Shown: one piece after another, positions 17,959 through 26,551 of the stretch | Numbering within the stretch: the stretch's first letter is position 1 | Layout: the number at the start of each line of letters is the position of its first letter | DNA from: Pyrinomonadaceae bacterium | GTDB lineage: Bacteria; Acidobacteriota; Blastocatellia; Pyrinomonadales; Pyrinomonadaceae | NCBI GenBank assembly: GCA_026129865.1 | Contig: JAHCHG010000006.1 | Location: forward strand, 62,001-126,000 | Direction of reading: 5' to 3' | Length of the DNA stretch: 64,000 nucleotides | Notes under the pieces: generated by a model | Told to the model about the DNA's origin: nothing | Database searches by the model: none | Seen by the model: only the letters and a program-made list of their open reading frames with translations | Program-made: the position numbers and the translations under genes

Positions 17959-18318
17959 ATGAAATTGGAAGACTACAAAGATGTATTCGAACCTTTCGAC
18001 CGGCTGGTCGAGATAGAAATTCTCGGAATCAAGGTAAAGGTTCCTGAAAACAACACATTGCTTCGCTGTTTTCAATTTCTTTCGATCGAAACGGTCTCGC
18101 TTGGAGATTTTTGCTGGAACGGCGACTGCGCCAATTGTCGCGTATGGCTGGAATCGACTTCCAAGGATAAACCGGTTCTATCATGCCGCACGACCGTGAA
18201 AGAAGGTATGAAGATCGTTAAAATGGCAGACGAAATTTCTCTGAAACCGTCGGGTGACGATAAATCGGAAGTTGTGCTCGATGATTACAGAGCAGTTCCT
18301 TCCGATTCGATCTTTTAA
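17959..18318 (+). CDS. Small stand-alone 2Fe-2S ferredoxin-like protein
   Basis: The 119-residue product has four cysteines, Cys52, Cys57, Cys60 and Cys76, in a CX4CX2CX15C layout close to the N-terminal 2Fe-2S domain of succinate dehydrogenase iron-sulfur subunits rather than to plant ferredoxin, whose last spacing is much longer. The surrounding FCWNGDCANCR is a good match to that domain. No other cofactor domain is present, so it probably shuttles electrons between partners not encoded nearby. It converges on the rhodanese gene with only 3 bp between stops. Confidence 0.75.
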   Translation: MKLEDYKDVFEPFDRLVEIEILGIKVKVPENNTLLRCFQFLSIETVSLGDFCWNGDCANCRVWLESTSKDKPVLSCRTTVKEGMKIVKMADEISLKPSGDDKSEVVLDDYRAVPSDSIF

Positions 18319-18321
18319 ACA

Positions 18322-18642
18322 TCAATATTTCGGCACGGACGAATCGATCTCCTCCGACCAGGCATTTATTCCGCCGCGCAAATTTTTCATCTCACCCGTA
18401 AATCCGGCTTGCTGAAGAGCCATGATCGCCCGTGCACTTCTGCCGCCGGCGTGGCACTGCATGATCAATTCCTTCGAATCGTCCAACTCGTCGCGCCTTT
18501 TGACAATTTCCGCAAGCGGAATAAGTTTTGCGCCTTCGATCCTGGCAAATTCAAATTCGTCCGGCTGACGAACATCGATAAGTTGTACGTCTTCGCCGGC
18601 ATCCATTTTCGCTTTCAGCTCCTGAACAGTAATTTCCTGCAT
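18322..18642 (-). CDS. Rhodanese-like domain protein
   Basis: The 106-residue product is a single rhodanese domain: LIDVRQPDEF near residues 21-30, then the active-site loop CHAGGRSA with Cys63, and the closing GGINAW. A one-domain rhodanese of this size usually handles persulfide sulfur in the cytoplasm, for example in sulfur delivery or detoxification. Its start ATG has a GGAATT-type upstream region, with no strong Shine-Dalgarno. Neighbouring glutaredoxin and 2Fe-2S genes suggest a local redox or sulfur theme, which is an inference. Confidence 0.87.
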   Translation of the reverse strand: MQEITVQELKAKMDAGEDVQLIDVRQPDEFEFARIEGAKLIPLAEIVKRRDELDDSKELIMQCHAGGRSARAIMALQQAGFTGEMKNLRGGINAWSEEIDSSVPKY

Positions 18643-18730
18643 AAATTCAATTCCTTGTTAAGTTGATCGTTTCACAAATGATTCTACCGAATGAGCCGGC
18701 TTAAATCGAGAATCGAAGGGCGAAAAATGC

Positions 18731-18758
18731 TTGCAATGTAACGTTTTGTGTTTACAAT
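18731..18758 (+). promoter_or_regulatory. Sigma-70-like promoter of the efflux operon
   Basis: TTGCAA at 18731-18736 and TACAAT at 18753-18758 are separated by 16 bp, matching the sigma-70 hexamers at 4/6 and 5/6 positions. It lies about 85 bp ahead of the membrane-fusion gene in an otherwise empty 200-bp gap, so it is the likely start of the efflux transcript. Found by eye. Confidence 0.5.
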
Positions 18759-18842
18759 TCTTTACAGTTAAATCCTTCGTAATGCGAGAATCAATCGCTA
18801 CAATCGAATCTTCGGAACATTTTGAGACGAAAAAAGATTTAA

Positions 18843-20144
18843 ATGCGAATAAAGCTAATTTTAGGTTTAACAGTTTTGACCACGGCAGCGGCTGCTTTTT
18901 CCGCCTGCGGAAGTCTGCGCGCGGATGATAAGAACGCTGCCGGTCCGGCAGGTGAACAAAATCCGGTCGTGTCGATCTCGACCGCCAAGGCAGAAGCGCG
19001 CGAAGTGCCAGCTTTTATTCAGGCGACCGGAAGTTTGATCGCAGATGAAACCTCTAACATCGCTCCAAAAACCGCGGGTAAGATCGTGAACGTCTATGTA
19101 AATATAGGAGATTTCGTCGGCGCGGGAAAAGTGATCGCACGGATCGACGACCGCGACGCCCGGCTTCGTCTGGCGGAATCGGAAGCAAGCGTCAAGCAGG
19201 CGCAGGCTGCAGTTCGCGCTGCCGAAGCGCGTTTGGGACTATCACCGAACGGAAAATTCAATTCGTCTTCGATCCCCGAAGTTCGCGCGGCGAACGCCAA
19301 TTATGCGCAGGCGCTGGCTGAGCTCCGGCAGGCGGAAGCAAATGAAAATCGTTACCGCGATCTGGTCGAATCAGGCGACATCGCAATGGTAACTTACGAA
19401 CAGTATCGGACGAACCGCGACACGGCACGCGCCCGCGCGGAATCCGCCAAACAGGCGCTTGAAACTGCAGTTAACGCGGCGAAACAAAACAACGAATCGA
19501 TCAGAACCGCGGAAGCGGCGGTCGAATCTGCCCGCGCACAGGCGGCGACATCGAGACAGGCTATTGAGGATACGATCATTCGCGCGCCGTTTTCCGGATT
19601 TATCAGCGAACGACAGACGGCGGTCGGCGAATATGTAACTTCGTCAACGCCGGTCGCGACGATCCTCCGGTCGAATCCGATCAAAATTCAAATTCAAGTT
19701 GCCGAAGGCGATATTCCACAAATTGCTATCGGTCGCGGCGTTTCGATCCAGGTCGATGCCTTTAAGGATCGAAGATTCGGCGGGACAGTTACGGCGGTTA
19801 ATCCGGCGCTCGATGCCGCGTCGCGTTCCGCGATCGTCGAAGCGCAGATCGAAAATAACGACAATTCGCTTCGTGCCGGGATGTTCGCAACTGCCCGAAT
19901 CGTCCGCGAAGGAGGAAGCACCGGCATTTTCGTTCCCAAAAGCGCAGTTTACAACGATCAGGCGACGCAGAGCTTTCGAGTTTTTGTGATTGTTGAAAAT
20001 GTTGCAAAACTGCGTGTTATTCAACTCGGCAATGAGGAAAACGACTTTTATCAAATCCTAACCGGGGTGAATGCCGACGAAGTGGTCGCAACCGGTAATC
20101 TTGATCAGCTTTATGAAGGCGCCAAGGTAAGTTCCGGGTTTTAG
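18843..20144 (+). CDS. RND efflux periplasmic adaptor (membrane fusion protein)
   Basis: The 433-residue product is an AcrA/MexA-type adaptor. A lipoprotein signal with lipobox FSAC places the acylated Cys at residue 22. Then follow the lipoyl half-motif (PKTAGKIVNVYVNIGDFV), a long coiled-coil hairpin rich in Ala, Glu and Arg (about 100-225), the second lipoyl half (IRAPFSGFISER) and the beta-barrel domain with GMFATARIV. It links the inner-membrane pump encoded next with the outer-membrane channel. The substrate is unknown. Confidence 0.9.
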   Translation: MRIKLILGLTVLTTAAAAFSACGSLRADDKNAAGPAGEQNPVVSISTAKAEAREVPAFIQATGSLIADETSNIAPKTAGKIVNVYVNIGDFVGAGKVIARIDDRDARLRLAESEASVKQAQAAVRAAEARLGLSPNGKFNSSSIPEVRAANANYAQALAELRQAEANENRYRDLVESGDIAMVTYEQYRTNRDTARARAESAKQALETAVNAAKQNNESIRTAEAAVESARAQAATSRQAIEDTIIRAPFSGFISERQTAVGEYVTSSTPVATILRSNPIKIQIQVAEGDIPQIAIGRGVSIQVDAFKDRRFGGTVTAVNPALDAASRSAIVEAQIENNDNSLRAGMFATARIVREGGSTGIFVPKSAVYNDQATQSFRVFVIVENVAKLRVIQLGNEENDFYQILTGVNADEVVATGNLDQLYEGAKVSSGF

Positions 20145-20350
20145 GTTTCGAGTTTGGCTGCGTTTCATTTGTGATCGGGAAGTTTCGGAAAATGGGACAA
20201 ATTACCCGGTTCGAAGATATTTTGTCTTGGATACCGGCACGAGAAGTTCGAATGAGATCGGACGATTGAGCGGTAGGTTTATGGGATATCTAACAAATTC
20301 AGATATCAAGCGTCGGAAATTTAATTAGAGGGAATTGAGTCTTACCCGAG

Positions 20351-20379
20351 ACTCGAAACTCGAAATTCTCGAGTTTCGA
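20351..20379 (+). repeat. ACTCGAA heptamer pair and hairpin before the RND gene
   Basis: The heptamer ACTCGAA occurs twice in tandem (20351-20364) and is followed by its reverse complement, so that 20353-20363 pairs with 20369-20379 (11 bp). The hairpin ends 11 bp before the RND pump start codon. A single related TTCGAGT lies at about 20148-20154. It may hinder or tune translation of the pump, or be a short tandem repeat without function. Confidence 0.5.
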
Positions 20380-20390
20380 CAGCGAATATA

Positions 20391-23300
20391 ATGCAATGGC
20401 TTGCTGAGATATGTGTTAAGCGTCCTGTTTTTGCGACCGTTATTATTTTGTTTTTAACGGTTGTCGGCGGGTTTAGTTTTTTTACGCTTGGGGTCGATCG
20501 GTTTCCAAAGATCGACGTTCCGACGATCTCGGTTTCAACCCGCAACTCCGGCGCTTCGCCGCGCGAGATGGAAACCGAAGTGACGGACATTATCGAAGGC
20601 GCGGTCAACACTGTTCCGGGTATCGAAGAAATGCGTTCGAGCTCTTCGCGCGGGAGTTCCAATGTAACGATCACATTTAATCTCGAAAAAGATCCGGATC
20701 AGGCATATCAAGAACTTCAGCAGAAAATTTCGACTGTTATTAACCGGCTGCCCGACACAGCCGATCCGCCGGTCGTGCGGAAATCCGATCCCGATTCGTC
20801 TCCGGTTCTAATTTTCAGCGTCAGCGCGCCGCGAACGGCTATCGAGCTGACAAAGCTCGTCGAAAATCTCATCCAGGAACGTATAGAGTCTGCCGACGGC
20901 GTCGGTGAAGTTCAGATCTTCGGCGCGCGCCAGCGTCAGATAAAAGTTTACATAAACCCGAATCGGCTGCGGGCGTTTGATCTGTCGGTGACTGAGGTAA
21001 CAAACGCAGTTCGCTCGCAGAATCTGGAATTGCCGGGCGGCGATCTGACCGAAGGCGCGCGGACGCTCGGCGTTCGAACGATGAGCCGTTTGAACGAGAT
21101 CGAACAATTTAATGAAATCGTCGTTTCGACGAAAAACGGATTTCCGGTAAAGATAAAGGACATCGGGCGAATTGACGACAGCGGTGCGGACGCGACTTCC
21201 GCGGCTTCGCTCAACGGAACACAGTCGGTTTCCGTTGCGATTAGAAAGCAGTCCGGTTCTAATACGATCGCGGTAATTAACAACGTTAAATCGCGAATGG
21301 ACGAGATAATTCCGAATCTTCCGTCGGATTTTAACGTCGTAAAAACGCGCGATCAGTCTGAATTTATTGAAAATTCGCTTCACGCGATCGAAGAGCATTT
21401 GATAATCGGCGGTTTGCTTGCAGCGATCGTGGTGTTTCTATTTTTATGGAACTGGCGAACGACGATCATCGCGGCGCTGGCTATTCCGACCTCGATCATT
21501 GCTGCTTTTGCTGCGATCGCCTGGCTTGGTTATTCGCTCAATCAGATGACGATGCTCGCGTTGACGCTGATGGTCGGCATTGTTATCGACGACGCGATCG
21601 TAGTTCTGGAGAACATTTACCGGTTTATTGAAGAAAAGGGAATGTCGCCTTTTCAGGCGGCGATCGAAGGAACGCGTGAGATCGGTCTGGCGGTTTTGGC
21701 GACAACTCTTTCGCTGCTGGCAGTTTTCATTCCGGTCGGATTTATGACCGGCATCGTCGGCAGATTTATGTCGTCGTTCGGTTTAACCAGCGCGGCGGCG
21801 ATCGCCGTTTCGCTGATCGTTTCCTTTACGATCACGCCGATGCTCGCTGCCCGGTGGATCAAAGCCAAAAAAGGATCAAATTTCAAAGTTCAAGGTTCAA
21901 AGTCGGAAGAAGTTGATGAAATTTATCACGAAGAGCCGGCAGTTGCAGACGAAAAAATCCAAAATCCAAAATCCAAAATCCAAAATGAAAGTAAGGATTC
22001 ATGGTTTTACAGCAAGATCGACGGTGCGTACACATTTCTTCTAAAACTCTCGATGCGGTTTCGCTGGGCTGTCGTTTTGATCTGTATTTTGACGGTGGCG
22101 TCGATCTATCCGCTGTTCAATTTCGTTGGAATGGCGTTCCTGCCGGATGAGGACGAATCGGCATTCGATGTGAATTTCCGCGGACCGCAGGGAACTTCAC
22201 TTTCGGCGACGCAATCGATTTTGGACAGGATCGCCCGTGATATTCGCGAACAGATCCCGGAAGTTAAAAGTACGCTCGTGCTTGCCGGATTCGGCGGCGG
22301 AAGCGGCGGGCGAATTTTTGTAACGCTTAAAGGCATCGACGAACGCGATAAATCTCAAGCCGATCTGATAAATCAAACGCGCGGTATAACGAAAAAATAC
22401 TCCGGCAAAGATTATCGGGTCAGCGTTTCCGGTTCGTCGTCGATCTCGGGAAGTTTAGGTTTGGGACGCGGCGGTTCCGGCATCGGGTTTTATATCTCCG
22501 GTCCCGATCAGGAAAAATTAAAACAATACGGCGATCAGCTTGTCGCACAACTCGAAAACGATCCGCTTTTCCGCGATCCCGATACGTCGAGCGAAGAAGG
22601 CGCGCCGGAACTCCAGGTTTCGATCGACCGTCAAAAAGCCGCCGATTTCGGAGTGCGCGCGGGCGATGTCGCACAGGCGCTGAACATTTTTACGAACGGA
22701 CAACAGATATCGACATTTAGCGAAGGCACGGAACAATACGACGTCGTCGTTCAGGCGGACGAGCCGTTTCGCCGCGACCGCAGCAATTTGCGGTATTTTA
22801 CGATCAATTCATCAAGCGGCGTTCCGATAAATCTCGACCAGCTCGTCAAGATCGACGAAGGCATTGCTCCGGCGTCGATCAGCCGTTTGAATCGCCAGCG
22901 ACAGGTGACGATCTCTGCCGGCTTGCCGCCGAATGCTTCCGAATCCGACGCGGTTAGAAAACTGCAGGATTATGCTTCGCAGTTAGGTTTGCCGGCGGAA
23001 TACCGAACCGGCGTAACCGGACAGTCAAAGGAACTCGAACGCGCTTACAGTTCTTTTATGTATGCGTTTTTGCTGTCGTTCGTGTTTATGTATCTGATTC
23101 TCGCAGCGCAGTTCGAATCTTTTATTCATCCCGTAACCATCATGCTGACGCTGCCGCTCGCGGTGCCGTTCGCGCTGCTTTCGACGGCGATCGCCGGACA
23201 GACGCTGAACATTTTTTCCGCGCTCGGGATCTTGCTTTTGTTCGGAATTGTCAAAAAGAACGCGATCCTGCAGATCGATCACACCAATCATTTGCGGTCG

Positions 23301-23720
23301 CAGGGAATGACTCGATATGACGCGATCATTCAGGCAAACCGCGACCGGCTTCGTCCGATATTGATGACGACGCTTGCGCTGGTCGCAGGTATGATCCCGT
23401 TGACGCTCGGAACCGGTGCCGGCGCGGCGACGAACCGTTCGATCGGTATTTTAGTTGTCGGCGGGCAGTCGCTTTGTCTGCTGCTGACGCTGCTTGCCGT
23501 TCCCGTGTTCTATTCGTTGTTCGACGATATTCAGCGATCACAGATCTGGCACGGTTTTTTACGCAGATCTGACGGATTACGGACATCCGTGTTTCGCCCG
23601 GCGTATGAAAAGATCGCGGGTTTATTCAGAAGCGCGGCAAAAGACGGGACGGACGAAGCGGAGATCGAAACAAAAAGCGAAAAAGGTGAAGAATATGTTG
23701 GGCATTTGCCGGTTAAATAA
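20391..23720 (+). CDS. RND efflux pump, HAE-1/AcrB-like inner-membrane transporter
   Basis: The 1109-residue product has twelve predicted membrane helices and two large periplasmic loops. The proton-relay Asp pair is at residues 400-401 in IVIDDAIVVLEN, and the matching Lys lies in FGIVKKNAILQID of TM10. The signature GxSxxxTxxG-type flexible loops and the AxAIPTS stretch also fit. An unusual low-complexity insertion at about residues 497-533, in the cytoplasmic loop between the two halves, is encoded by heptamer repeats. Drug, solvent or lipid substrate cannot be told. The TolC-like gene begins within its last 26 bp. Confidence 0.93.
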   Translation: MQWLAEICVKRPVFATVIILFLTVVGGFSFFTLGVDRFPKIDVPTISVSTRNSGASPREMETEVTDIIEGAVNTVPGIEEMRSSSSRGSSNVTITFNLEKDPDQAYQELQQKISTVINRLPDTADPPVVRKSDPDSSPVLIFSVSAPRTAIELTKLVENLIQERIESADGVGEVQIFGARQRQIKVYINPNRLRAFDLSVTEVTNAVRSQNLELPGGDLTEGARTLGVRTMSRLNEIEQFNEIVVSTKNGFPVKIKDIGRIDDSGADATSAASLNGTQSVSVAIRKQSGSNTIAVINNVKSRMDEIIPNLPSDFNVVKTRDQSEFIENSLHAIEEHLIIGGLLAAIVVFLFLWNWRTTIIAALAIPTSIIAAFAAIAWLGYSLNQMTMLALTLMVGIVIDDAIVVLENIYRFIEEKGMSPFQAAIEGTREIGLAVLATTLSLLAVFIPVGFMTGIVGRFMSSFGLTSAAAIAVSLIVSFTITPMLAARWIKAKKGSNFKVQGSKSEEVDEIYHEEPAVADEKIQNPKSKIQNESKDSWFYSKIDGAYTFLLKLSMRFRWAVVLICILTVASIYPLFNFVGMAFLPDEDESAFDVNFRGPQGTSLSATQSILDRIARDIREQIPEVKSTLVLAGFGGGSGGRIFVTLKGIDERDKSQADLINQTRGITKKYSGKDYRVSVSGSSSISGSLGLGRGGSGIGFYISGPDQEKLKQYGDQLVAQLENDPLFRDPDTSSEEGAPELQVSIDRQKAADFGVRAGDVAQALNIFTNGQQISTFSEGTEQYDVVVQADEPFRRDRSNLRYFTINSSSGVPINLDQLVKIDEGIAPASISRLNRQRQVTISAGLPPNASESDAVRKLQDYASQLGLPAEYRTGVTGQSKELERAYSSFMYAFLLSFVFMYLILAAQFESFIHPVTIMLTLPLAVPFALLSTAIAGQTLNIFSALGILLLFGIVKKNAILQIDHTNHLRSQGMTRYDAIIQANRDRLRPILMTTLALVAGMIPLTLGTGAGAATNRSIGILVVGGQSLCLLLTLLAVPVFYSLFDDIQRSQIWHGFLRRSDGLRTSVFRPAYEKIAGLFRSAAKDGTDEAEIETKSEKGEEYVGHLPVK
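21883..21986 (+). repeat. Two heptanucleotide tandem arrays inside the RND gene
   Basis: Three copies of TCAARGT lie at 21883-21903, and 4.7 copies of AAAATCC lie at 21954-21986. Both are heptamers, so their reading frame rotates with each unit, and together they encode most of a 37-residue Lys/Ser/Gln/Asn-rich insertion in the cytoplasmic loop between the pump halves. Heptamer arrays of this type are known as STRRs in cyanobacteria; the resemblance is by pattern only. Confidence 0.7.
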
Positions 23721-25467
23721 GTCAAAAGTAGTTTTGCCCTTGATGGCGGCAGCATTTTTCGCGTTTGCGTTGGGAACATTCGCACAAGATACGCCGCCGC
23801 CGGCAAGGGTCGACAATCTTCCGAAGATTCCTGCTGCCGTCCTGCCGGACGAACCGCCGCCGGTCGCGCCCGATTTCCGCGCTCCTGCACGCGAACTTCC
23901 CGGTGCGGAACGCGTCGGAGTTGATGTTTCCGATCAAATGCCGCTGACATTGGAACAGGTCGTTCAAATGGCGCTTGAGAACAACAACGACATCGAAACA
24001 TCGAAGGTCGACGTAAAAATTGCCGAATTTAACCTTCGCTCGGCTCGCGGAATTTTCGATCCGCGCCTGGTTTCCGAAAGTTATTACGAACGCGCGACGA
24101 CGCCGGTCGCGTCAACGATCGGCGGTGCGGTGAACGGTTCTTTGACGGCGACCCGATATTTCGGTTCTGCCGGCGTCAACGGTTTTTCGCCTTTCGGCGG
24201 AGCGAGCTATTCTGCAAATTTCAGTTCTTCGCGCCTGACGACGAGCAATACCAACGCTACGCTGAATCCGCAGTTTCCTTCGACGTTAAATTTTAATTAT
24301 GTTCAGCCGATCCTCCGCGGCAGAAAGATCGACGCGAACCGGAGGAGCATTGAGATCGCCAAGAAAAATTTGAGTTTGAGCGATTCGCAGTTTCGCCGGC
24401 AGGCGATCGATGTGATCTCGCAGGTCGAACAGGCGTATTGGGATCTCGTTTTTTCGTTGAGAAATCTGCAGGTGCAGCTCGACGCCGTAAAACAGGCAAA
24501 ACTGCAGCTTGAAAGCAACCAGCGATTGGTAGAAAAAGGCGCGCTGCCGCCGATCGATATCGTCGCGGCAAATTCACAGATCGCGACCTTTGAACAGAAC
24601 GTTTACACAGCGCAGGAAAATGTAACACAGGCTGAAAATGTTCTGAAAACACTGGTGCTGCCGGACCGGACCGACGCTGCCTGGTCGCGCCCGATCACGC
24701 CGGTTTCGCCTATTTCTTTGGACGCTCCGCGCGTTGCGCTGGAAATTGCGATCGCCGATGCGCTCCGCAATCGACCGGAAATTACGCAATTTGAAACCAG
24801 CGCTGAGATCAACGAGATCGATAAGAGATTTTATAAAGATCAAACGAAACCGCAGATAGATCTGGTTGGAACTTACACGGCGCAGGGACTCGCGGGAAGC
24901 GTGACGGGGATTCGAGAAGTACCGCCGAACCTAACCGGCGGGTATTTTTCGTCGATAGGAAACCTCGCAGCACAGGATTATCCGACGTTTCGTGTCGGCG
25001 TGACGATCTCGCTGCCGTGGGGAAACCGCACGGCTCAGGCAAATCTCGGCAGAACGCTTGCAGAAGGCGACCGGATCAAAAATCAGCGTGCACAAACCGA
25101 GCAAATTATCGAAGCGCAGGTGAGAAACGCGCTGCAATCGCTCCGCTCGGCGGAAGCCCGCTTAAATGCCGCGATCGCCGCACGCGTTTCGGCGGAGCAG
25201 CTTTTTGAAAGCGAACAGAGACAGTTTCGCGCGGGAACAACTACTTTTTATCTGGTTTCTCAGCGGCAAACGGAACTTCTATCCGCACGCGGGCGCGAAC
25301 TTCAGTCGCAGACTGATCTGAACAAAGCGATATCCGAATTTCAACGTGCGACGGGAACGACGCTTTCGGTAAATAATGTCAGCGTAACCGACGGCGGCAA
25401 CCTGCAAAGGTCGCCCGAGCGCCGGATTGATGTAGCGAATACGCGATCGCTGCTGGACGAAAAATAG
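23695..25467 (+). CDS. TolC-family outer-membrane efflux protein
   Basis: The start is placed at the ATG at 23695, giving a 590-residue product with a signal peptide (residues 9-29, ending in FAQD). It has a Shine-Dalgarno AAAGGTGAAG and overlaps the RND gene by 26 bp. An upstream in-frame ATG at 23494 would only add residues read from the pump gene. The body shows the repeated helical pattern of TolC proteins: LTLEQVVQMALENNNDIE, then RRQAIDVISQVEQAYWDLVF, and a second half with VRNALQSLRSAEARL. It completes the tripartite exporter. Confidence 0.9.
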   Translation: MLGICRLNKSKVVLPLMAAAFFAFALGTFAQDTPPPARVDNLPKIPAAVLPDEPPPVAPDFRAPARELPGAERVGVDVSDQMPLTLEQVVQMALENNNDIETSKVDVKIAEFNLRSARGIFDPRLVSESYYERATTPVASTIGGAVNGSLTATRYFGSAGVNGFSPFGGASYSANFSSSRLTTSNTNATLNPQFPSTLNFNYVQPILRGRKIDANRRSIEIAKKNLSLSDSQFRRQAIDVISQVEQAYWDLVFSLRNLQVQLDAVKQAKLQLESNQRLVEKGALPPIDIVAANSQIATFEQNVYTAQENVTQAENVLKTLVLPDRTDAAWSRPITPVSPISLDAPRVALEIAIADALRNRPEITQFETSAEINEIDKRFYKDQTKPQIDLVGTYTAQGLAGSVTGIREVPPNLTGGYFSSIGNLAAQDYPTFRVGVTISLPWGNRTAQANLGRTLAEGDRIKNQRAQTEQIIEAQVRNALQSLRSAEARLNAAIAARVSAEQLFESEQRQFRAGTTTFYLVSQRQTELLSARGRELQSQTDLNKAISEFQRATGTTLSVNNVSVTDGGNLQRSPERRIDVANTRSLLDEK

Positions 25468-25575
25468 CGGTGGGTTGGAAGCAGTCCGAACAATCCCATT
25501 TTCAAATTAAAATGATTGCTGCGGTTATGCTTCCAAAATTGTCAGTTCGCCGTCGGGCGAAAGCAAGGACGATCT

Positions 25576-25794
25576 TTACTTGTGGCGGTACGTAATTCTT
25601 CCTTTTGTCAGATCGTAAGGCGAAACCTCAACATCGACCTGATCGCCGACCAGAACGCGAATTCGGTTTCGGCGCATTCTTCCAGAAAGCTGTGCAAGTA
25701 CAATATGGTCGGTCTTGCCGACCTGAACCTTAAAACTGGCTCCGCGCTGTTTATCAATAACCAGCCCGGCTACTTCTACCATTTCTTCTTTCAT
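25576..25794 (-). CDS. infA: Translation initiation factor IF-1
   Basis: The 72-residue product matches IF-1 along its whole length: a single OB-fold with VEVAGLVIDK, then LSGRMRRNRIRVLVGDQV and the C-terminal DLTKGRITYR. IF-1 binds the 30S A site during initiation. Length is the usual 71-73. It lies alone here rather than in the ribosomal-protein cluster, which is found in several phyla. Confidence 0.94.
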   Translation of the reverse strand: MKEEMVEVAGLVIDKQRGASFKVQVGKTDHIVLAQLSGRMRRNRIRVLVGDQVDVEVSPYDLTKGRITYRHK

Positions 25795-25873
25795 GATTTT
25801 TTCTCCTATAATTTGTTTTATCCGTCGTATTGACCTGCAATAGCAGCGGATTTTTCGTCAATACAAAAAATAC

Positions 25874-25896
25874 CTCCGGCAAACCGTTTGCCGGAG
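25874..25896 (-). terminator. Rho-independent terminator of the RRM gene
   Basis: A 10-bp perfect stem (CTCCGGCAAA with TTTGCCGGAG) closes a 3-nt loop, and on the - strand it is followed by GTATTTTTTG. It lies about 40 bp after the stop of the RNA-binding protein gene. A short T run on the other side makes it partly bidirectional. Confidence 0.85.
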
Positions 25897-25937
25897 ATAT
25901 TTTTCAAATTGTTGCCCGTTTATCGAGCGTTTCTTCC

Positions 25938-26219
25938 CTAGTAGCGTGAACCGCCTGCCGCGCTGCGGTCTACCCGCGGTTTCGCTTCGTTGACCTTCAG
26001 TTCACGACCGTCAATTTCTTTGCTGTCGAGCTGTGAAATGGCGTTTTGCGCCTCTTCTTCGGTCGACATTTCGACAAATGCGAATCCGCGCGAACGACCC
26101 GTGTCGCGGTCTTCGATAACATTGGTCGATTCAACCGTTCCGATCTCGCCGAATAGTTTTTCCAAATCCTGTGCCGATGTATCGAAGGAAAGATTTCCTA
26201 CATAAAGTTTCGTTGACAT
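25938..26219 (-). CDS. RNA-binding protein, single RRM domain
   Basis: The 93-residue product is one RNA-recognition motif with RNP2 LYVGNL at residues 5-10 and RNP1 RGFAFVEM at 44-51, followed by a short basic tail. Bacterial single-RRM proteins of this type bind single-stranded RNA and are often cold-induced. The gene has a 330-bp non-coding upstream region and a good terminator at 25874-25896, so it is transcribed alone. Confidence 0.92.
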   Translation of the reverse strand: MSTKLYVGNLSFDTSAQDLEKLFGEIGTVESTNVIEDRDTGRSRGFAFVEMSTEEEAQNAISQLDSKEIDGRELKVNEAKPRVDRSAAGGSRY

Positions 26220-26551
26220 AATAACATTTACCTTTTCCCTAAGTTTCGGGAATTCTAAAAGAAGTTTCGAATCGATTTTGGCTTCGGAGAATAAAACGTT
26301 GATCTAACGAAGAATCGGTTTCGGCGGCTCAATAATTTCAAGAGCGACTTCTGTAATAAAAAATGAACCTGCTCTTATAACTAATCCAAATAAAACCGTT
26401 TTTGACGAGCGCAACAAAATTTGATGCAAGAGAAGTATTGTCTTTAGGATGCCACTAACGCTAAATAGTTGCAAAGAAAATAAATAATAAATTTCCGCAT
26501 CGACCGAGATTTAATGTGCATTCACATCTGCCCGCCGCCGCCGTGCCAATT
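26220..26551. other. 332-bp non-coding region upstream of the RRM gene
   Basis: Both flanking genes read on the - strand, so this is the promoter and 5' leader of the RRM gene plus the 3' end of the VWA gene. It is A+T-rich. No convincing promoter hexamers, hairpin, RNA gene or small ORF could be identified. Cold-shock RNA-binding genes often have long structured leaders; a folding test would be needed to see whether this one does. Confidence 0.35.

Noticed and set aside
23494-23694. Longer start for the TolC-like gene
   Set aside because: It overlaps the RND gene by more than 200 bp and removes the signal peptide from the N-terminus.
25481-25561. Imperfect hairpins after the TolC gene
   Set aside because: Stems are short and have no T run; not called as a terminator.
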